From contig MQVO02000271.1 in assembly GCA_001986395.2 (NCBI GenBank), positions 1-12,314 of the forward strand: a stretch of 12,314 nt of DNA, read 5' to 3'. The notes beneath the pieces are model-generated. The model was given only the letters and a program-made list of their open reading frames with translations. It was not told where the DNA came from and did no database searches. Shown here one piece after another: positions 7,231 through 12,314 of the stretch (positions within the stretch are counted from its first letter, which is position 1; each line of letters starts with the position of its first letter). The DNA is from Irpex lacteus (taxonomy: Eukaryota; Basidiomycota; Agaricomycetes; Polyporales; Irpicaceae). Position numbers and translations under genes: made by a program.

Positions 7231-7420
7231 TTATATTTTTTTATAATTTATTTTTTATTTCTAATACTTACCCTCTTTATTTTTATTACATAAGAAGAAA
7301 ATAAATAATCTTATTTTCTTATCTATAAACAAAGGACAAAAACTAAAAAAATAATTTAATCTTAATATAAATTGGTATTAGTAATATATTACCTAAGGTA
7401 TACACAAATTTTAAATAAAA
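7231..7420. other. AT-rich leader of cox2
   Basis: No ribosome binding site or promoter consensus is clear in these 190 bases. The sequence just before the ATG is TTTTAAATAAAA, typical of an unstructured AT-rich mitochondrial leader. Confidence 0.4.
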
Positions 7421-8175
7421 ATGATTTTTAATTTTTCTTTTTTAAATACTATATTTAATGATGCTCCACATCCTTGGCAAATAGGTTTCCAAGATAGTGC
7501 AGCTCCAGGATTCACTGGGATTGTTGAATTACACAACACAATCTTTTTTTACCTTGTTGTAATTTCAGTAGGAGTTTTCTGGGTATTAACTTCAATTATT
7601 TATTACTATAATAGTAGTAAAAGTGCAATTGTACATAAATACTTAAATCACGGTACATTAATTGAATTAATCTGGACAATCACACCAGCTTTTATCTTAA
7701 TTGCTATTGCTTTCCCTTCATTCAGATTATTATATTTATTAGATGAAGTTATCTCACCTACAATAACAATTAAAGTTGTAGGACATCAATGGTATTGGTC
7801 ATACGAATACAGTGATTATGTAAATGATAGTGGTGATTCTATAGAATTTGATTCATATATGATTCCAGAATCAGATTTAGAATTAGGTCAATTTAGATTA
7901 TTAGATGTAGATAATAGAGTAATAGTACCTGTTGATACTCATATAAGAGTTATTGTTACAGGAGCTGATGTTATTCACTCATGGGCAGTACCTTCATTAG
8001 GAGTAAAAATAGATGCTGTACCAGGAAGACTAAACCAAACTTCTTTCTTAGCTGAAAGAACAGGAGTATTCTACGGACAATGTTCAGAAATCTGTGGAGT
8101 ATGGCACGGTTCATGCCAATAGCAGTGGAAGCAGTTTCAGTACAAGACTATTTAGCTTGGATCGACTCTGTTTAA
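7421..8175 (+). CDS. cox2: Cytochrome c oxidase subunit 2, with 3' frameshift
   Basis: Cox2 takes electrons from cytochrome c through its CuA centre and passes them to subunit 1 in complex IV of the inner mitochondrial membrane. From ATG 7421 the protein opens with [17 protein letters not shown], typical of fungal mitochondrial Cox2. It has two membrane helices (about residues 41-62 and 81-104), the aromatic motif HQWYWSYEY (122-130), and CuA ligands His186, Cys221, Glu223, Cys225 and His229. The existing frame ends at TAG 8120-8122 after 233 residues. At 8108-8113 one base (probably a T) is missing compared with the expected HGFMP. In the shifted frame from 8113 the normal end [20 protein letters not shown] runs to TAA 8173-8175, giving about 251 residues, the usual length. 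As written, the CuA methionine and roughly 20 terminal residues are lost. A homopolymer sequencing error is the simplest explanation, with a true mutation or recoding less likely. This is the only protein gene here that looks functional. Confidence 0.95.
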
Positions 8176-8231
8176 CTTAATAAATTTATTTTATACCCCC
8201 TTTAAATATAAGTCATCTCCACCTACACATT

Positions 8232-8281
8232 CCCCAAAAAAACTAGTTAGAATTATTTCTAATTCTAATTAGTTTTTTTGG
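8232..8281. repeat. Palindromic hairpin element, copy 8
   Basis: CCCCAAAAAAACTAGTTAGA with right half AATTCTAATTAGTTTTTTTG plus G. The right half has an extra TAATT, so the inner stem is fully symmetrical here (CTAGTTAGAATTA opposite TAATTCTAATTAG). It is 56 bases after the cox2 stop and could form a 3' stem on the cox2 transcript. Confidence 0.85.
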
Positions 8282-8399
8282 TTTGGTGTTACAGAATAAA
8301 CTAAAATACTGACCCAAAAAAAAGAATACAATTTGTCGCGGTGGGAAGAATACAACTTACTCCGTAATCAACTCCTAATAACACCTAATTTGCATAGAG

Positions 8400-9010
8400 G
8401 GGCTTAGTACATTAAGGTGGTCTATGCGAGGTATGCAGTTGACTTTATAATAGGAGTAGAGGGAAGCCCCGAACTAGCTGAGAAAATCTTAAGGAGGTCC
8501 AATCGTTTGTTGAAGACAAGTTATCACTATAATTCAATAAAGATAAAACTGGAATAGTTGAGTACTCTCAAAAACCTGTAGCTTTCCTAGGATATCTGAT
8601 AATGGCTCCTAACAAAATCGGTACCAGTAAGTACATTGAGCAAATAAAAATCAATTAATGTATTATTTCACGCCGTAAGAAAACACGTTTCAGATTCCAT
8701 ATGGGTATAAATAAAGTACTGCTCACACTGAAAAACAGAGGTGTAATCAGACTGATAACCTCGCAAACAAAACACAAAAAGTTAATGTACCGAGGAAAAT
8801 TTTTAGGTAACATGGTCAACTTTTAACATCCAGACATAATTTGTTACTATAACTCAGTGATTATAGGGTTATATAACTATTATGACTTTGTCAATAATAG
8901 AAGCACGTCACAATGATTCATCTGGTAAATAACCGAGTCATGTGCACTTACCCTAACTAGAAAATTTAAACTTCGGACATTAAGCCAAACATTCAAGAGA
9001 TTTGGAAAAG
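8400..9010 (+). pseudogene. Group II intron reverse transcriptase/maturase relic
   Basis: The family copies group II intron RNA into DNA and helps the intron splice. From about 8418 the plus strand reads YARYAVDFIIGVEGSPELAE, matching the active-site region in which YADD is expected; here the first catalytic aspartate is valine (8438-8440). A one-base shift near 8550 leads to VEYSQKPVAFLGYLIMAP. The same frame then contains RRKKTRFRFHMGINKVLLTL and MYRGKFLGN, and later YYNSVIIGLYNYYDFVNNRS and RKFKLRTLSQTFKRFGK, the thumb/domain X maturase part of fungal mitochondrial group II proteins. In-frame TAA codons stand at 8656, 8824 and 8926, while TGA at 8914 sits at a natural tryptophan. The fingers/palm start and any carboxy-terminal HNH endonuclease domain were not found, nor was a recognisable intron domain V. 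It is a dead remnant just downstream of cox2. Confidence 0.85.
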
Positions 9011-9480
9011 GTTTGTTGTATTAATAATTTTGTTACCGTAATGCATTTTATTCATTACTTCAATAACTCACGTTATTGTTCAGACTATGTCATCATTCCC
9101 GATTAGATAATGCCGGATGTTCGTGTCAGGATTATTGTTAGTGATACTCACCTGTTAGTTGTTAAACCTTCATGAAATGTTAATTATCTTTCAACAATTA
9201 TTCACTATTTCAAGCTTGGCTGCAAATTGACTATTTTCCCTTAGAAAACAGTGTTTTTTGCAATTTATCCAGTTTTCTTTTCTCAAACTCATTGTTTTTA
9301 TAAGAGAAACGGGGGCTTATTTTCAATTAAATATTTTATTTTAAACAATAAACAATAAAAAAGTATATCATACTCTATCAAGATAAAGACAATTTATGTA
9401 ATATTAGAATGCTAATACTATATAAGTAGTATTCATAGTATAATTTGTATTTAAACATAAAATTGGTGGTCTAAGCACCT
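9011..9480. other. Unassigned sequence after the maturase relic
   Basis: The first 200 bases have less extreme AT content and short readable stretches on both strands, but none that I can assign. They may be further decayed intron or plasmid sequence. After 9310 the stretch becomes plain AT spacer. It includes ATATAAGTA at 9420-9428, listed separately. Confidence 0.3.
9420..9428 (+). promoter_or_regulatory. ATATAAGTA, a match to the yeast mitochondrial promoter core
   Basis: The nine bases equal the nonanucleotide promoter known from Saccharomyces mitochondria. It lies upstream of the unknown plus-strand gene relic. In such AT-rich DNA a chance match is quite possible, and the promoter used by this fungus is not known. 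Confidence 0.2.
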
Positions 9481-9499
9481 GATAGATTTAACAATAATT

Positions 9500-9930
9500 T
9501 TTTAATCACCATCACAACAATAACAACTGTATGAACCAATATTGCTATAGCAATATCTTGGTTAATTACATTTATCATGTTGATTTATTTCAATACTATT
9601 ACCATTAGTATGAATATTCTACATGAAACAGGAACTATATCTACATAATACACATCAGATAAATAATTAGAATCTTCCACCACATATAATTAATTCCAAT
9701 AACAGATGGGCATATATCACATGTGTACTTATTATTTTAGTAGCCTTAACCTATTATTTTTTCCTATATGCATTATATTAAATGTGCTATGAGTCAGTCT
9801 ATCTTACACCAGCCCAAGATATTCCAGGTTTATTAGACTACATATTTACCTACATACCCATAAGTTTTAAATATCCTAGACCATAAAAAGAAATAATTTA
9901 AGTATAAAAACTACAGGTGCAAATAAACGT
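9500..9930 (+). pseudogene. Hydrophobic coding-like scraps, unrecognised
   Basis: Short plus-strand stretches read as membrane protein: from about 9528 TVWTNIAIAISWLITFIMLI, ending in HETGTIST before a stop, and from about 9708 WAYITCVLIILVALTYYFFL, ending in YALY. From about 9789 comes YESVYLTPAQDIPGLLDYIF. They use TGA as tryptophan in at least one place. Stops and frame changes separate them. They may be the upstream part of the broken gene that continues at 9935. I recognise no family. Confidence 0.3.
9539..9556. repeat. 18-bp perfect palindrome
   Basis: ATATTGCTATAGCAATAT is its own reverse complement. No function is evident. Confidence 0.7.
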
Positions 9931-9934
9931 GTAA

Positions 9935-11378
9935 AATGCATTAAATGCAGTAAATAAACCTGAGTCTACAAGTACAAGTAAACTATTATCATTATTTGCT
10001 CTTACTTCACTAATTGCATATGCTAATAAAATACCTGGTGTGATCTAAAATTATAAGCCTATTAAAAAATGGTGTGGAAGAATGACGTGGTGGTCTTTAT
10101 TAGTAACCATAAGAAAAGGGTTTGTAATATTAAATGCGTTAATAGGAGTATATGCTACATTTAAAATGACAGGATTTAGTACAGATAATCTTTTTGGTGG
10201 ATTTATTGCAGTAGGGCATACTTACTTAGAGATGTTAATATAGGGCACAAAAAGATTATTCTATTGGCTATATTTTTTTTTGATAACTGAATTTATCCTA
10301 AACCACCTGTGGAACCTGACTGGAAAATATGGAAATGAGGTAGTAACTTATGATAATAGACCAGTTAACCATAATATTTTTAACAAAAAGTATTATAGAA
10401 AAATATACTACACCCCCCCCCAAAAAAACTAGGAATTAGAAATAATTCTAACTAGTTTTTTGGGATTTAGGGCATAGTAACTGGTCTATTTTACCTTGAA
10501 CTTGGAATGAAAACAATACTGTACCAAGCTATTGGTCTTGGTATGATACAGCATATAAAATTGCTTGGGTTACATTCCTAGTAGTAGCTATAGCTGGATC
10601 ATCTTGGTTATGTTGGAAAATATATACAGGTGATCTTGCTGCAAGGATTTCACCTGAGAGACCAGCTGCATCTTCAAGTGCAGATCCTTCTTCAGGTACT
10701 GTACCACCTTTGGTTAGGGTTTCTCCACAGGACCTATTCCTCCTACTTCTGCAGGTGCGCCAGATGGAGTTCCTGATATTCATATAAATGGAGAGAGGGG
10801 ACCAGGAATAATTAATAATATAGGAAGAGGTATTAATAACTCAGTGAATGCTTTTGGTAGTGCAATAAACTCATCTATTCACACTGTAGGTCATTATTTA
10901 AACCCTTTCACTTATTATACTCCACAGTATGTAAAAACTAGAGAGTTTATAGAGTGAATGGTAAAAAAATTGTTTCAGTAACAGCTGATCATAGATATTA
11001 TCCATTCACTGAAGTGAACCCTTTAATGACATGGCAGGATAAACTGAAATTATTTTTTATGGTGAATCCGCTGAAGCTAAAGTACTCAGAGATATTGCAC
11101 TTCTAGCTGCTAATTGAGAGTGTGAAAATATAAGAGTTAAACCAAAAACATTATTTAGAGGTAGTCCTTTACCTACTAGTCCTATAGGTTTAGCTTCTCC
11201 AGTTGCATATAATATCGGTTTAGGTCATTTTATGCCTTCTGTAGATCCATCTAGACTATTTAAATCTGATGTGACATTTAATTGGACGCAGGAAACTCTT
11301 AACTCTGCTCCTCATACGCCTAAATTGCCCTCTTCTAATTTACCAAACCCCATAAAACTAGGAATTAGAAATAATTAG
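9935..11378 (+). pseudogene. Broken unrecognised membrane-protein-like gene
   Basis: A chain of plus-strand frames appears to be one decayed gene. From 9935 a frame runs through KPESTSTSKLLSLFALTSLI, a stop near 10043, then RMTWWSLLVTIRKGFVILNA and GFSTDNLFGGFIAVGHTYLE to TAG 10241. A phase change gives IYPKPPVEPDWKIWKWGSNL from 10291. A hairpin element follows (10418-10464). From 10479 it reads VPSYWSWYDTAYKIAWVTFL with a membrane helix, then a Ser/Pro/Ala-rich linker (PAASSSADPSSGTVPP). A frameshift at about 10730 leads to GIINNIGRGINNSVNAFGSA and HYLNPFTYYTPQYVKTREFI. A second shift near 10960 gives VTADHRYYPFTEVNPLMTWQ, and a third near 11042 gives EIIFYGESAEAKVLRDIALL down to LPSSNLPN. 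The last frame closes at TAG 11376-11378, inside another hairpin element. Several TGA codons sit where tryptophan fits. The architecture suggests a membrane-anchored protein with a soluble carboxy-terminal part, possibly a plasmid- or virus-derived mitochondrial gene (inference). I do not recognise the family. Confidence 0.6.
10418..10464. repeat. Palindromic hairpin element, reversed orientation, copy 9
   Basis: CCCCAAAAAAACTAGGAATT with right half AATTCTAACTAGTTTTTTGG and G, preceded by an extended run of C (from 10413). The inner parts are in the opposite order to most copies (CTAGGAATTAG first), so it is inserted in the other orientation. It splits the unknown gene relic between the PKPPVEPDW part and the VPSYWSWYDTAY part. 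Confidence 0.85.
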
Positions 11379-11395
11379 TTTTATGGGGTTTGGTA
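11341..11395. repeat. Hairpin element with compensatory arm changes, copy 10
   Basis: TACCAAACCCCATAAAACTA pairs without mismatch with TAGTTTTATGGGGTTTGGTA, a 20-pair outer stem around GGAATTAGAAATAAT. Compared with the family, an A-to-T change in the left arm is matched by a T-to-A change in the right arm, and the symmetry extends past the C/G caps. It is in reversed orientation and supplies the stop codon of the unknown gene relic. Confidence 0.9.
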
Positions 11396-11540
11396 GTTTT
11401 ATATTTATTTAAGGTTGGGATCGAGCAAGAGCCTAATAACAACTAAAAATTGTAGCTACCCTCTACATGAAGAATTGAAATGTAAAAAAAATGTAACAAA
11501 TCTATTTTTCCTTTTTATTTTTTAAACTAAAATAAACAAT
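11396..11540. other. Short spacer between two hairpin elements
   Basis: I see no gene. A short G-containing stretch at 11411-11430 (AGGTTGGGATCGAGCAAGAG) cannot be assigned. Confidence 0.4.
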
Positions 11541-11587
11541 CCCCCAAAAAACTAGTTAGAATTAATTATAATTCCTAGTTTTTTGGG
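11541..11587. repeat. Palindromic hairpin element, copy 11
   Basis: CCCCCAAAAAACTAGTTAGA with right half TAATTCCTAGTTTTTTGGGA. It is almost identical to copy 5 at 5782-5830, including the AATTAATTATAATT centre. Confidence 0.9.
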
Positions 11588-11900
11588 ATAGCTACTGCTC
11601 CAATTTAAGTCTAAGGAGATTCAGAAAGTTGACTTACCTAGTATAATAGTAAAATTATTAGTTACCAAAATATAATAGTCTTAGATAATAAAAGGCTTAA
11701 CCTCTACTTCCCTTTTTTTTTAATTAAAAAAAAAAGGATAAACAGCTTCTCCCAATAAATCTCCTTATGCCCTAAATGGTTGGGGCCCTGAGATGGTATT
11801 ACCAAGATTTAAGAGCATAAGTTTTTAATTAAAAAAATAATTTAAAAAGGTATAAAACTAGTCCTTAAAACAATAAGGATAAAGGAAAAAGTTAATAATA
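11588..11900. other. Spacer with hairpin and one coding-like scrap
   Basis: A T-run/A-run hairpin (CCCTTTTTTTTTAATTAAAA and following A-run to GG) lies at 11710-11737. At about 11748-11820 the plus strand reads SPNKSPYALNGWGPEMVLPR, which looks like protein sequence but is too short to assign and has no start. The rest is AT spacer. Confidence 0.35.
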
Positions 11901-11903
11901 CAT

Positions 11904-11962
11904 CCCTCTTCCCTGCCCTCTCTCCTATTTTTAATAAAATAGGGGAGAATGGTGGAGGAGGG
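11904..11962. repeat. C/T-rich and G/A-rich inverted repeat
   Basis: CCCTCTTCCCTGCCCTCTCT plus CCTATTTT is followed by TAATAAAATAGGGGAGAATG plus GTGGAGGAGGGGG. This is an imperfect stem of the same style as 7053-7103, with a fully paired CTCCTATTTTTAATAAAATAGGGGAG-like centre. Confidence 0.65.
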
Positions 11963-11989
11963 GGTATAAAATATTCAAATATAAAGAAT

Positions 11990-12314
11990 ATTAAAAACTA
12001 CACCTACTAAGTATATTAAGATCTCTTTGTAGTAATAACTCTTATAATCCCTAATAGAATCCTTTGTTAAACAAATTACTTCAAATTCCTTTAACCAATT
12101 TATAATAAAATCAGGGAATACTTAAGGTAAACTCTTTTTTTTAGATAAAAATGTATTAAGTATATATTTAGTAAATAAATAATATAACTGAAATACCATA
12201 AAATACAAAAACTATTTTAAATAGTACCTGTGATTTTAAATATCTATTACATTGCTTACACCAAATACTTTAATTAAAACTAAACTTAATAATAATAAGG
12301 TAAAAAATATAAGG
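11990..12314 (-). pseudogene. Minus-strand coding relic, unrecognised, runs off the window
   Basis: Read on the minus strand from the right edge, the sequence gives LIFFTLLLLSLVLIKVFGVS, then stops. From about 12150 downward it gives KSLP, a TAA, and VFPDFIINWLKEFEVICLTK followed by DSIRDYKSYYYKEILIYLVG. The pieces have the look of a membrane-associated protein, with helices and a charged soluble part. Stop codons and frame changes interrupt it, and its start lies beyond the window. It may be related in kind to the unknown plus-strand gene at 9935-11378, but I see no shared motif and recognise no family. Confidence 0.45.

Noticed and set aside
9060..9185. Possible second cox2 fragment (VRVRIIVSDTHLL against the Cox2 [13 protein letters not shown] region)
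   Set aside because: The similarity is short, needs gaps and a stop, and the minus strand is equally readable. It is not strong enough to call.
10195..10275. Possible cox3 fragment (FIAVGHTYLEMLI, stop, GT against the cox3 TGFHGLHVIIGT region)
   Set aside because: The spacing is off by one residue, the key histidines do not align, and the surrounding frame does not resemble cox3.
10529..10783. Minus-strand open frame of 84 residues
   Set aside because: It lies opposite the plus-strand frame of the unknown gene relic, which has the more natural protein composition (Trp, membrane helix, linker). The minus frame is rich in Arg and Gly as expected of an antisense shadow.
712..11587. CRISPR-like array from the repeated CCCCAAAAAACTAG units
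   Set aside because: The copies are palindromic, irregularly spaced by hundreds to thousands of bases, in both orientations, and embedded in mitochondrial DNA. No regular spacers exist.

Overview
The window looks like fungal mitochondrial DNA, most plausibly from a basidiomycete (inference). It is very AT-rich and carries a full-length mitochondrial-type large-subunit rRNA gene, two mitochondrial tRNA genes and cox2. Several relics read best with TGA as tryptophan (genetic code 4). The large amount of relic and repeat DNA suggests an expanded, rearranged mitogenome. I cannot name the species from the sequence alone.

Layout. Positions 1-2000 are a graveyard. Two pieces of a decayed nad4 copy lie on the minus strand (about 1390-1690 and 241-420). 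Between them is a frameshifted fragment of a LAGLIDADG homing endonuclease on the plus strand (1076-1356), plus short direct repeats that recur close to the breakpoints. The large-subunit rRNA gene (rnl) fills about 2000-5090 on the plus strand. I see no group I or group II intron in its conserved core, but a palindromic hairpin repeat sits inside it at 2692-2741. From 5091 to 6338 there are AT-rich spacers and hairpins. trnM(CAU) is at 6339-6410 and trnE(UUC) at 6431-6501. A repeat-rich spacer with a striking GC-rich block (6781-6901) precedes cox2 (7421 onward). cox2 is normal except for a one-base frameshift near its 3' end: the frame closes at 8122, while the expected C-terminus resumes in another frame and ends at 8175.

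Downstream of cox2 come the remains of a group II intron-type reverse transcriptase/maturase (about 8400-9010), whose catalytic motif reads YAVD instead of YADD. Then come the pieces of at least one unrecognised, membrane-protein-like gene on the plus strand (about 9500-11378), broken by stops and frameshifts and interrupted by hairpin repeats. A further unrecognised coding relic is on the minus strand at the right edge (about 11990-12314).

The unifying feature is a family of at least eleven dispersed palindromic hairpin elements, with outer arms of the type CCCCAAAAAACTAG / CTAGTTTTTTGGGG around an inner GAATTA / TAATTC stem. They occur in spacers, inside the rRNA gene, at the truncated edge of the homing-endonuclease relic, and within and at the end of the unknown gene relic. 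One copy has compensating changes in both arms, and two are composite or carry foreign loops. They behave like small mobile or recombinogenic elements comparable in kind to the GC clusters and double-hairpin elements known from other fungal mitochondria. Apart from rnl, the two tRNAs and cox2, nothing here looks functional.
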